From the NCBI RefSeq assembly GCF_016464365.1, contig NZ_JADCUC010000003.1:186001-250000 (forward strand): 64,000 bases of DNA, in the 5' to 3' direction. The notes beneath the pieces were generated by a model that saw nothing but the letters and a program-made list of their open reading frames with translations, did no database searches and was not told where the DNA came from. How positions within the stretch are numbered: position 1 is the stretch's first letter; each line of letters starts with the position of its first letter. The position numbers and the translations under genes were made by a program. This document shows positions 8,966-17,437 of this stretch, in pieces. Source of the stretch: Sandaracinobacteroides hominis. Lineage in GTDB: Bacteria > Pseudomonadota > Alphaproteobacteria > Sphingomonadales > Sphingomonadaceae.

Positions 8966-9622
8966 CTATCGGGTCTCGGCTTCCCGCTCCAGGAGCGCCA
9001 TCCCGCGCTCGAACTCGCTGGCGAGCTTATTAGCGGACCGCTCGTCCCAACCCTCGACATCCTCTAGCCAGCGAGCGAGATGATCCGTTCCGACCCTTTT
9101 CCCCGACCGATGTACGGCGATAATGAAATCGAACCAACGTCGTTCATCCATCGGATGGCTTGCGCCTGTGGACTTGTTGGCCGCGCCGGAGAAACGCCGA
9201 AGGGCTACCGCCGCCTCATGATCCAGCCAATCGTCCAAGTCCTGATTGCTTGATGTAATGGAGACCACGAAGCCGAACCGTCTGGCGACCGGCTTCGCGA
9301 TCGTCTCTGCAAACTCAGAAAGGATGCGATTGTAGAGTGTGATGCCCAATTCACCATTCTCTGCCGGCGTGATATTGGGAACATAATAGCCCTCGTCCCG
9401 GGGCCACAGCACGAGCCGTGCCGCCTGGATACCGGCCGATGCCTTTCGCTCGAAGATCAGGATGCCTTTGTCTCCGAGCGCGTTTCGCTCTGCCCTTTCC
9501 GATCCTGCTGGATCGAAGCGCCACGGAGCGACGACCTCCTTCATTAGAGCCAGCGCCAGAGATTCGCGTGCGGACTCTGGACCGGTAAGCACCATGTCCT
9601 GAAAGACTTCGATCCCGCTCAT
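8966..9622 (-). CDS. Unknown protein coupled to the PIN-like nuclease
   Basis: 218 aa from the ATG at 9620-9622, which has a GGGAG ribosome site at the right distance; an open frame extends 21 codons further up without a ribosome site. Soluble, no signal. Distinctive segments are YVPNITPAENGELG followed by LYNRILSEFAE, then ANKSTGASHPMDERRWFDFI near residues 155-175, and a C-terminal helix rich in Glu and Arg. I cannot name a family. Tight coupling to the nuclease downstream suggests a sensor, regulator or antidote for it. Confidence 0.7.
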   Translation of the reverse strand: MSGIEVFQDMVLTGPESARESLALALMKEVVAPWRFDPAGSERAERNALGDKGILIFERKASAGIQAARLVLWPRDEGYYVPNITPAENGELGITLYNRILSEFAETIAKPVARRFGFVVSITSSNQDLDDWLDHEAAVALRRFSGAANKSTGASHPMDERRWFDFIIAVHRSGKRVGTDHLARWLEDVEGWDERSANKLASEFERGMALLEREAETR

Positions 9623-9812
9623 GACACTCCCAGTTTGGTAAAGTTGATCTCGGCATAGGTCTCCTATTTGGGGGCGGTTTGCCAACAGAGATTCTCCATG
9701 CCTGAATTCGATAAAGCGCCGACATGATCGTCGCCGACGGGCGCAGAAGCGTAACCGCTAAGGGCTTGGGGGCCTTCTTGCCTACATCCCGGAATGCAGA
9801 CATTCTCCGCCC

Positions 9813-10442
9813 ATGACCAAAACCAACGATAATGCGCTGCCGCTCTCGGACGCGGCGTCGGATGTTTTTTTCGAAGCAGTCGATAAGGCCGTCCAATTTG
9901 CTGGTCCCCGTCTGGCGCGGCATAGCTTCAGGAAGGTTTCTCAACACGCTCTGCGGTTGCTCGACGATGCGATGACCGCGTTTCGCAACGGCTCGTACGG
10001 GACCGCTGTCTTTCTCGCCGTGACCAGCATGGAGGAGGTCGCCAAGGCGGAGATGTCAATTTTTCGTCGCGGTCCAGGGGATGCTGGAGTGCGTGTCCGC
10101 TCAGACCCATTGTTTAGCCATAAGGCTAAGCACGTCATTAGCGTGCGGCCGACAACGTTTATGGGTAGGTTGTATGAATTGCTTGGAGAGGAAGCGTGCA
10201 AAAGACTCCAAGTCGATGCCCAGCGAGGAGAGCTGATCAAGCTACGCGAAACGGCGTTATACACAACGCTCGGTGAGCACGAGACCACAACGCCTGCTGA
10301 AGTCATCCTTCCGGCGAAGGCTAGGGAGATTCTCTTGCTCGCGCTCGAAGTGGCCGACGACATTCTCGTCGGTTATAATGAGGAAACCTTCGTCATGGGC
10401 GAGAAGCTGGGCGTGTGGAGGGAAGAGGTGGCAGCTGCCTAA
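9813..10442 (+). CDS. AbiV-family abortive infection protein
   Basis: 209 aa. The segment ALRLLDDAMTAFRNGSYGTA, then VFLAVTSMEEVAKAEM and a later FSHKAKH match the AbiV family, a helical protein that in Lactococcus aborts phage infection by stopping translation. The family is related to HEPN-type helical bundles. It is transcribed away from the PIN-like operon, with a 190-bp divergent promoter region between them. Function in this host is inferred from family only. Confidence 0.75.
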   Translation: MTKTNDNALPLSDAASDVFFEAVDKAVQFAGPRLARHSFRKVSQHALRLLDDAMTAFRNGSYGTAVFLAVTSMEEVAKAEMSIFRRGPGDAGVRVRSDPLFSHKAKHVISVRPTTFMGRLYELLGEEACKRLQVDAQRGELIKLRETALYTTLGEHETTTPAEVILPAKAREILLLALEVADDILVGYNEETFVMGEKLGVWREEVAAA

Positions 10443-11216
10443 AACTCAAAATTCGATGTGGTAGTGGACGAATCGACTATTGTTTGGGCTCGTCCCTGCG
10501 TTGTTTGGAAGAATTGGGATTCGCAACAGCGCTTAGGGGCGCGCGCCGTTCCCGACAATATGAGCGTCGTCCGGCTCGGGTCGCCGCCTTGCTTGACGCC
10601 ATGCGCATTGTAGATTGAGCAGTGTGCATGAGCGACGTCGAAAACGAAATCGTCAACAAGAATATCGCGCAAAAATAAGCCAGATGCTGGCAACACGCCT
10701 GACCAGACAGAACCAAATCATACGATTTCTAGCTCCTGACAGAGTCTTTCTTTGATTTCCAACGCGACTTTCCCCTTAGTCGCTACGTCTAGACCGCCGA
10801 ATGTCTGCGGATTCTACATTTATTAAAGCCATAGACTCTTTTACACCATGTCGAGTAGAGGATTCTGCACCAATAAATTGTCGCGGCGAATTGCGCCAAT
10901 TTGGCGGGGATAAAGACAAAGCCGAATGCCTCACGCGAGGTCAGCCGCGACGTCGTGCGCGACCGCCAATCGTCTGCCTGCCGCAGCTCGCTGGAGAGCC
11001 TGATGCGATCAATCGGAACCACCGATGGCCCCGAGAGGCGAATATCAACCGATTGTTGACTAACATGATGTTCTGAGGCGCGATGAACGACCGCCGGCAT
11101 TGCTCCCGTCGCACTTCAACGTCCGGTATTGCCCGACCAACGCCCGAAAGCTCACAGTCCAGAACCCTGTCCCAAACAAGTGACTTTGGGCCCCTTCTCC
11201 AGCATTCGTGCGCAGG
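10443..11216. other. 774-bp stretch without a recognised gene
   Basis: Base composition falls at about 10700-10900 and several short open frames overlap on both strands, none with codon patterns or motifs I can support. It lies between the AbiV gene and the mobilisation module and may be decayed island DNA or hold regulatory sequences for either side. Confidence 0.5.
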
Positions 11217-11411
11217 TCACTGACGCTCTTCCCGCGCCTTTCCGATGAATGCTCTAAGCCCCTCGACCGGTACGAGCGTCATCGCCCCCACCTTGATGAC
11301 CTCGATCTCACCCTCTGCAATCAGCTCATAGAGCTTGGACCGCCCGATGCCGGTAATCCGGCATGCCTCCTTGATCCGCACCGTCAGCGGCTCGGGCGTG
11401 ATGGGATTCAT
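11217..11411 (-). CDS. Small helix-turn-helix protein, excisionase/AlpA-like
   Basis: 64 aa: LTVRIKEACRITGIGRSKLY, followed by ELIAEGEIEVIKVGAMTLVP. This is the winged HTH of the MerR/excisionase group: a helix-turn-helix ending in SKLYELI and a wing strand with a basic residue. Such proteins act as excisionases or as regulators of integrase in mobile elements. It overlaps the stop of the preceding ribbon-helix-helix gene by ATGA, so the two are translationally coupled. It is 7 kb from the integrase, so its role as the directionality factor is only a suggestion. Confidence 0.8.
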   Translation of the reverse strand: MNPITPEPLTVRIKEACRITGIGRSKLYELIAEGEIEVIKVGAMTLVPVEGLRAFIGKAREERQ

Positions 11412-11830
11412 GGCTTCCTCTCCTGACCATCATGGCTGAGCGTGATCCGTGCCAAGCCCTGATTGGCGCCAAGCCTGCGCGCGACCTGATCCATGAACAG
11501 GCGGTAGCGCCGCTTTCCGAGACTGTTGCTCTCCTCATCGAACGGCGGCTGGTAGGCCAGTAGGGTCATCTGGTGCTGGACGTAGAGATCCAGCATTTCG
11601 GCGGCGACGTTGAGCGTGCTCTCCACGCGGTTCAGGACCCTTAGCTGCCTGTCCATTCGTGGTGAGAACCGATCGTCCAGCTCGTTGACCGCCTTGCGCT
11701 CGAACCAGCTGGCGAGCGCCTCGGTCAGGATGCTGCTCTTGGAGTTGCCGGGCTTGGATGCCAGCTGATCCAGCTTCGCCGACAGCTCGTCGGGCAGGTA
11801 GAACTGATGCCGGGTTTTCAGCGTTTTCAT
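11408..11830 (-). CDS. Ribbon-helix-helix protein of the mobilisation module
   Basis: 140 aa. The N-terminus (RHQFYLPDELSAKLDQLA, then SKSSILTEALASWFERKA) is a CopG/ribbon-helix-helix DNA-binding domain; the rest is a long helical tail with no known domain. It lies directly downstream of the relaxase gene, where proteins of this kind usually bind oriT or control relaxase expression. The start is the ATG at 11828-11830; no good ribosome site is visible. The gene overlaps the HTH gene downstream. Confidence 0.75.
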   Translation of the reverse strand: MKTLKTRHQFYLPDELSAKLDQLASKPGNSKSSILTEALASWFERKAVNELDDRFSPRMDRQLRVLNRVESTLNVAAEMLDLYVQHQMTLLAYQPPFDEESNSLGKRRYRLFMDQVARRLGANQGLARITLSHDGQERKP

Positions 11831-11902
11831 GGTGAAGGCATGATGCCGTCTGCTGCTGCCCGCCCATAGGGTACTTCTGGGTGCAGGAAGGCGCTTCTGA
11901 TG

Positions 11903-13852
11903 TCAGCCGATGCTCGGACCTGATCTCCCGCGCCCGATGGTCCAGCTGATGCTGCCGCTGTCGCGCATGATGCCCGACACCTGCCGGCCCAGTTCCCGCT
12001 CCAGCTCCGCCCGCCACGGGACCAGCGTGAAGTCCCGCGCTCGTTCAACCAGCGCGAACCTGCTGCCGCTGATGGTCACCGCCTTGCGATAGACGCCTTC
12101 CAGATTTTCACCGCTCTCGGCCTCGCGGAACGGCAGCCCGAGCTCGCTGGAGAGCTGGGTCGCCACTGTGCGCAACTCCCGCTGCTGGAGTTGCGTCAGC
12201 ATGTTGGGCCGCGCCAGCACCTGCTCGCCTTTCTGTACCAGCAGATCCTCCTCGATCAGCCATTGCTGGCGCAGCAGCATCGCCCGCCGCACCTCGACCC
12301 CGAACCCACGCCCGAGCTCGGCCGGAGCCTCCGACAGCAGCTCCTTGTCGAGCCAGGTCACGCCGTTGTGCCGGGCTAGCTGTTCGACCGGCCGGACGGA
12401 GAGGGTCTCGATCCGAACGGGTATGAGGCTTGCCTTCTGGTGTTCATAGGCTTCGACCCGCTGGAGATGGTCAGGCGCTATGATCCAGCTGCCATCGGAC
12501 TGCCGATCAACTGCGCCAGTGGCGCGTCGGATCGCTTCCAGCCGGCGCACATGCGTCTGCACGAACGCCTCGCTGGCCTTTGGATCGTGGAACAGATGCT
12601 GGTCGATCGAGTAGATTCCGCCATTGGCAGCAGCGACCTCGGCAATGGTGCGATCCACCTGCCGGACTGCAGCAACTGCCGGGCTGACCTGCACTACACT
12701 TCCAGTCGGGGTCTCGGTCTGGCTGAGCCCGACATCGATGTAGCGGCTGATGCCGTCTCTTCCGTCAACGATCAGATAGTGGCGGTCGGCATGCTCGTCG
12801 GACAGCCCTCTGGAGATCACCTTGCCGACGACTGGGGAGGGAAAGGCGGCGGAGTCATGGATCAACATGTCTTCGGCGATCCGCTCGGGCACATGATCGC
12901 GCAGGTCCCTCTGCATCGTGCGAATGATATCGTTCCGCTCGCCCATGCGACGCAAGGTTCCTTCCAGACCATCGGCCAGCTTCCAGCGGCCGTGGCCCAT
13001 GTCGTCGGCCAACCCCATGCGCCCCAGCGTCTGCAGCCGACCTGCGCGCAGCGACTGCTCCACGCTGTCCCGATGCGCGGCCACGACGACCCCATCCTCT
13101 CCAATCGACCGCAGCAACCGCCGGTCGATGTTGGTCAGCCGTTCCTGGTCGATCTCGCGCGCTGCCGCGCGCAGCAGTTCCGCTGTCGATCGCGGGCCAA
13201 GGTCGAGGTCGACAAGCTCGGCTGCACGGCCTCGCAGGCCATGAGTCATGTAGTTGCGGGCGATCACCAGATCCTTGCCACGATCATCTTTCCCCCGCAG
13301 CATCACGTGGGAATGGGGGTGGCCAGTGTTGAAGTGATCAACTGCCACCCAGTCGAGCTTGGTTCCCAGATCCTCTTCCACCCGGCTCATCCAGCGCCGG
13401 ACAAGGGGTTTGAGGTCTTCATATTCTGCGCCATCTTCCGGTGCGACAATGAACCGGAACTGGTGGCGATCACCGGCCCCGCGATCGAGGAACGCCCTGC
13501 CGTCGATGGCTTCATCGCCGGGGCCGTAAAGCTCCCCACGTTCGCCCTCACGGGTGGTACCATCGCGTTGCAGGTAACGCAGGTGTGCGGTCGCGCCGCC
13601 AAGGCCCTTGCCAGCCAGCTTCACGATGCGGGCCTTCACGATCACCCGGCGGCCGGATGCGCCGCTGCGATAGTCCGGAGACGCCAGCATGGCGCCGATG
13701 CCCGCGCCGCGTCCGATCCGCACCCCGGTGAACGTGCTGCCGCCGGCCTTTACCCGACCGCCAGCGCGGTTGACCGCTGCGCGCATGCGATGCCGCATCG
13801 GGCGGTCCTGACCGATACGGCCAAGCCAGAGGGCGAAGTCATCGTCGGGCAT
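11903..13852 (-). CDS. Relaxase/mobilisation nuclease, DUF3363 type (RlxS-like)
   Basis: 649 aa. Conjugative relaxases nick oriT and carry the DNA strand into the recipient. The metal-binding triad is in HFNTGHPHSHVML (His178, His180, His182), and a conserved block RHQFRFIVAPEDG precedes it. The long C-terminal part matches the DUF3363 region typical of relaxases in alphaproteobacterial mobile elements. Start: ATG at 13850-13852 with a GGAG site 8 nt upstream. No type IV secretion or coupling-protein genes occur in the island, so transfer would need a helper element. Confidence 0.85.
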   Translation of the reverse strand: MPDDDFALWLGRIGQDRPMRHRMRAAVNRAGGRVKAGGSTFTGVRIGRGAGIGAMLASPDYRSGASGRRVIVKARIVKLAGKGLGGATAHLRYLQRDGTTREGERGELYGPGDEAIDGRAFLDRGAGDRHQFRFIVAPEDGAEYEDLKPLVRRWMSRVEEDLGTKLDWVAVDHFNTGHPHSHVMLRGKDDRGKDLVIARNYMTHGLRGRAAELVDLDLGPRSTAELLRAAAREIDQERLTNIDRRLLRSIGEDGVVVAAHRDSVEQSLRAGRLQTLGRMGLADDMGHGRWKLADGLEGTLRRMGERNDIIRTMQRDLRDHVPERIAEDMLIHDSAAFPSPVVGKVISRGLSDEHADRHYLIVDGRDGISRYIDVGLSQTETPTGSVVQVSPAVAAVRQVDRTIAEVAAANGGIYSIDQHLFHDPKASEAFVQTHVRRLEAIRRATGAVDRQSDGSWIIAPDHLQRVEAYEHQKASLIPVRIETLSVRPVEQLARHNGVTWLDKELLSEAPAELGRGFGVEVRRAMLLRQQWLIEEDLLVQKGEQVLARPNMLTQLQQRELRTVATQLSSELGLPFREAESGENLEGVYRKAVTISGSRFALVERARDFTLVPWRAELERELGRQVSGIMRDSGSISWTIGRGRSGPSIG

Positions 13853-14286
13853 CGGAGAGCTCCCGCTAGAGTGTCAGCCCGCGGATTGAGGGTGCCGCAT
13901 CCCGCCCTTCAAGGTGCTCCACAGAAAGGCGTGGTCTACCAGCGCCTTAGCGGGCGGTGGAGGCAATGGTCCGAACAGTGCTCCAAAGAAAAGGATGTGC
14001 AGACAATGGGTTGGCGACCGTTGGGAGCCAATCCTTTCTATCTTGCCATCCCTTATTCCACCTCTCCCGGCACCATCCAGCCGCCCTCAACCTGCCCAAA
14101 CCCCAGGCCCAGCCACTGACGCGCGGACGGCTGTGGATGCCGCCGTCAATTCCGGAAAAGGGGGATATGGGTGCAAAAGACGCTGTTCCGGGACAGCAAG
14201 CGAGGCCATTTGCTGCCGGAAAACGGGCTGACTTAAGGGCAGTTTGATGGGAAAAATCGCGCCAGATTGGCGGCGATCGAGGCGGG
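13853..14286. other. Non-coding stretch upstream of the relaxase, candidate oriT region
   Basis: 434 bp between divergently arranged modules with no supported gene. Origins of transfer usually lie next to the relaxase gene; an imperfect inverted repeat (GGTTGGC at about 14008 with GCCAATCC) is present, but no nic-site consensus can be recognised. The oriT suggestion rests on position. Confidence 0.3.
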
Positions 14287-15198
14287 TCAGGCGGCCTTTG
14301 CGAGGTCCTCTATACGCGTCTCACACGCCTCGCGGACGAGGCTTTGCAGCAGCGTGACGCGCTCCGCAATCCACGCCAGCTGCTCGTCTGTGATGCGGTA
14401 GGAACGAGAGTAGCGGGCCTTCACATAGGCATCGCGAAGAAGCGCATAACAGCGCTTTTCGAACCGGCTATTGCGCGGCCAGACCGCCTTCAGCGACGGT
14501 TCCAGTTCCTCCGCCAGATCACGCAGCCGGTTCAGATTATGGGTCTTGGGACTGTACAGGGTGCGGACCAGAAAGAGACAATGATAGAGCCGCTCGACCG
14601 CCTGATGCAGGTCGAATGCCGCTATGTTCAACGCGCCGTCGGCGAAGGCATGCTCGTGTTGTCGGTAGAACTGCTGTGCGGTCTGAAACCAGTCTTCGAA
14701 ATAGTCCTGCGTCTCTTTCAGCGCCTGCTCCGGCGACAGCGGACGGGGCTCGACGAACGGGTGTCCAGGCTCCTCGAACAACAGGATTCCATCGCGCAGG
14801 ATATCTATGAAGAAGTAGCGGCCGAGGCCCAGTTTCTCGTTCACATCGTCCAGGCTGTGATAGATCAGGCTGACGGGCGTGCGCAGGACCGTGCCTCCTG
14901 ACAGGTCCGCCAGCAGCCCGGTCTCGGTCTTCTCCCAGAACTCAGCGATGTCGGTCAGATCCTCGTGGTTCACCACCACCAGCAGATCAAAATCCGAGAA
15001 GTAGCGGCCGACCGGATCCTCGATCCAGTCGCCTCTGGCGTAGCTTCCGAACAGGATGATCTTCAGCAGCTTGCCGTTGCGATAGCGGGGCTGGGTGCGT
15101 TGCGCCGTGGCCCGCGCGAACCCTTCCCGCACGCGCTCGACCGCATGCGCCAGTTCGCGCTGCTTGCCTTCAGGCAGATGGTCGAGGCTGCTCTTCAT
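14287..15198 (-). CDS. MNT nucleotidyltransferase-HEPN fusion protein
   Basis: 303 aa in two parts. Residues 45-75 carry the minimal nucleotidyltransferase signature: ILFGSYARG followed by SDFDLLVVV, with the two metal-binding aspartates at about 69 and 71. The C-terminal half (about 160-295) is a helical HEPN-like domain (DLHQAVERLYHCLFLVRTLY, later AYVKARYSRSYRI). When these domains are separate proteins they form HEPN/MNT toxin-antitoxin pairs in which MNT adds nucleotides to the HEPN toxin; here they are one chain. The ATG at 15196-15198 begins the homologous region; the upstream open frame overlaps the next gene and is not used. Confidence 0.82.
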   Translation of the reverse strand: MKSSLDHLPEGKQRELAHAVERVREGFARATAQRTQPRYRNGKLLKIILFGSYARGDWIEDPVGRYFSDFDLLVVVNHEDLTDIAEFWEKTETGLLADLSGGTVLRTPVSLIYHSLDDVNEKLGLGRYFFIDILRDGILLFEEPGHPFVEPRPLSPEQALKETQDYFEDWFQTAQQFYRQHEHAFADGALNIAAFDLHQAVERLYHCLFLVRTLYSPKTHNLNRLRDLAEELEPSLKAVWPRNSRFEKRCYALLRDAYVKARYSRSYRITDEQLAWIAERVTLLQSLVREACETRIEDLAKAA

Positions 15199-15289
15199 GA
15201 CACTAAGACTCGCGGTTTTGCTGAGTGATGCCAAGCACAAAGTGCAGGGCAGGTGGAAGGAAGGGCCGTCACTTCTGGCTTCCACCCGA

Positions 15290-15577
15290 TCAGCGCCGCC
15301 ATCGGAAGCGCTGTTGGGCTTGTTCCGCCTGTGCCGCTCGCTCCTGCTCGCCCAGATGCATCGTGATGCGGGCCATCGCACGCGCCAGAAGACGTAGGGT
15401 CTCCTGTTCCGTGAGGCCCAACCGTTCTGCGGTTTGCGGGACCGTGAGGCCCACGGCACGGCGCAGGCGGACAACGGTTTGCAGTTCTTCGGGCAGCGAC
15501 CGGATCGCCAGCGCCATTTGCGGGCTGCAGTTCAGCTCGGTGTCGAATGGTTGAGAGGGGCGTTTGAACCAGGACAT
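15290..15577 (-). CDS. Sigma-70 region 4-like HTH protein
   Basis: 95 aa. IRSLPEELQTVVRLRRAVG, then LTVPQTAERLGLTEQETLRLLARAM, matches the region 4 helix-turn-helix of ECF sigma factors, but there is no region 2, so it cannot act as a full sigma factor. A C-terminal Gln/Ala/Arg-rich helix follows. Such stand-alone proteins are common on sphingomonad mobile elements. Start ATG at 15575-15577 with a GGAG ribosome site. It may regulate the island's transfer or cargo genes. Confidence 0.72.
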   Translation of the reverse strand: MSWFKRPSQPFDTELNCSPQMALAIRSLPEELQTVVRLRRAVGLTVPQTAERLGLTEQETLRLLARAMARITMHLGEQERAAQAEQAQQRFRWRR

Positions 15578-16017
15578 CTGCGATCTCCAGCCGATCCATC
15601 ACCGGATCGCCGGAGTGGCGAGGGTGGGCGGCGAGAGGTGCCCGGAAGGCCCGTGCAATGAGGCGGACTGCACCGAAGGCCGTAACGAAGTGAAGGAGCC
15701 GGGAACCGGCTTGCAGACCGCCGGCACGGGCCTAGAGGAAACCGACGACCGCACTCGCTGCTGTGGTGGAAGCACGGTCGACAAATCGAGCCCCCCGGTC
15801 ACCGATCCGCAATACTGCGCAGTCGTCGAATTGCATGTCCGTTTTGCGCTCCATCCCGGCCGTTCGAGCCGCCTTGGCCGATTCTAAGAGCAGACATTCG
15901 ATCGGAGCGCTCACTGTGGCTATAATGTTGGTCGGCGATTGAGATAAGCGGTCCGTCATTCAGTTGGCCGAAAAACCCAGCTTAGTGGGGTGCGTAGCGA
16001 ATCTTGTTGGGGCAGTG
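15578..16017. other. Intergenic stretch with a compact palindrome
   Basis: 440 bp with no supported gene. A perfect palindrome AGCCGG-GAA-CCGGCT lies at 15697-15711, with GC-rich dyads around it. It separates the sigma-like gene from the divergent HEPN gene and so must contain both promoters. The open frame of the HEPN gene extends back to a TTG at 15964. Confidence 0.5.
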
Positions 16018-17328
16018 ATGATGCAAACGCTTTCACATTGGAAACGGCTATTTAGCAATGCCTGCACACTGGAGTGCAGCGACATGCGGCTGGTTGGCAG
16101 GGATTTTGAAGGCACCATTGTCTCCGGCCCTGGCCGGATTGAAGCCGACGGTTCCTCTAGCATCCGTTTCTCGATGTATGGCAGCGCGGCAGACGGCGGC
16201 GCGTCTTGGCGCAAGATGATTTCGGCGCGCGAAAATCCCTATGACGCCCTTGAACAGTTCCGCCTCTTCGCCACCGATTATGAGGGCAACGAATGGGCAG
16301 GCGGTTATACTGCCGTGGATTTCTTCACCGACCACAAGCATGGCTGGCCGCTCACCGGAGAATTGCAGGGGCTAAGCACGAAAGTCACCGGCCCCTGGGT
16401 CGCGAAGGACAGCAGCGTAGAGTTGTTATTCTTGCCGCCCTTTCATTTGCCCATGAACGAATGGATGATGACGACAACGACTCTCGGCGAAGAAGAGCTT
16501 GGCTGGAGCCGGGGACCGGGACAGCAGGTGATCGACGTCCTCGGCACCCAGGTCGTCTTCGCCCATGACCTGTCCGGGGACGGATTGTGGTTGACCGCCG
16601 ATACAAGCGATCAGCTCCGTCACCCCGATGCAGAACGCTGGCTGTCAGAGCCGCTGCGTATCCTGATGGGCGCAGTCGTTTATCCCCGGCTCACCGCGCG
16701 GAACTTCGGTGACGGTTCGGCCTTCGTGACCCTGCTTCCCGCGCCACGGCAGGTGTCGCCGTCGCCCTTTGGCCTGATGCAGCCTGTGGGGCCCGACCGC
16801 ACACATGGCGAGCGGTTCTGGCAGCTCTACGCCGATATTCTATCGATGGTGGCGGCGGACGGCGATACGGCAGACATGCAAAGTCACGAAGTGACGCGCC
16901 TTTATGAGGAACTTTGGCAGGCGCAGCGCGGCTCCCGCTGGAGCATCCTGCTCACGCTCGCCAGCACGGTTGAGGCGTTGGCGAAATCACTGATGAACGA
17001 AAGCGACAAGCGGTCGGAGTTCTCCGACGATGTCTTGGCTGCGATGGAAAAGCACCTCCGGGCTTGGGACGGTGATGACGCGCTTCGGAGGCGCATGCTG
17101 TCCAATCTCGGCCTTGTCAGGCAGCGCAGCGTCCTTGCGTTCCTGCGCGATACGGCCAAGGCCGGAAAAATCGATGCGGCGCATGTCGGCACATGGCAAA
17201 AACTCCGCAACTCGGTCATGCACGGCGAAATGGCTGCGCCGTGGTCTACGGCGGAAGGAGACCAGCACATGCAAGAGTTGATAACCCTTGTGCATGGCCT
17301 GACGAGGGCGCGGATCGTCAAAGGATAA
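16018..17328 (+). CDS. HEPN-domain protein upstream of the NACHT gene, possibly ApeA-like
   Basis: 436 aa from the ATG at 16018 (a second ATG follows at once; GGGG lies about 6 nt upstream; an alternative TTG is at 15964). The N-terminal half looks like a beta-rich domain (MRLVGRDFEGTIVSGPGRIE and later strands). The C-terminal third is helical and contains a HEPN RNase motif R-x4-H in LRNSVMHGE (Arg397, His402). A beta-rich N-terminus with a C-terminal HEPN resembles ApeA-type defence proteins, but I cannot show homology to ApeA. Predicted RNase effector, cytoplasmic. It precedes the STAND gene by 109 bp in the same direction. Confidence 0.7.
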   Translation: MMQTLSHWKRLFSNACTLECSDMRLVGRDFEGTIVSGPGRIEADGSSSIRFSMYGSAADGGASWRKMISARENPYDALEQFRLFATDYEGNEWAGGYTAVDFFTDHKHGWPLTGELQGLSTKVTGPWVAKDSSVELLFLPPFHLPMNEWMMTTTTLGEEELGWSRGPGQQVIDVLGTQVVFAHDLSGDGLWLTADTSDQLRHPDAERWLSEPLRILMGAVVYPRLTARNFGDGSAFVTLLPAPRQVSPSPFGLMQPVGPDRTHGERFWQLYADILSMVAADGDTADMQSHEVTRLYEELWQAQRGSRWSILLTLASTVEALAKSLMNESDKRSEFSDDVLAAMEKHLRAWDGDDALRRRMLSNLGLVRQRSVLAFLRDTAKAGKIDAAHVGTWQKLRNSVMHGEMAAPWSTAEGDQHMQELITLVHGLTRARIVKG

Positions 17329-17437
17329 ATGGTCACAATATGTGAAAAACCACAATATTCAGGTTGTTTATTGTGCGCCCCGGAGCGCTATATTCGGTCT
17401 ATACCCTATTTGAGGTGAAGATATTTGAGCATCGGCC

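Noticed and set aside
10789-11100. 103-aa minus-strand frame in the 10.4-11.2 kb gap
   Set aside because: No ribosome site, no recognisable motif, and odd composition; probably chance.
17364-17394. TTGTTT and TATATT upstream of the NACHT gene as a promoter
   Set aside because: The 19-bp gap and weak -35 element make it too uncertain to list; the gene may instead be read from the HEPN promoter.
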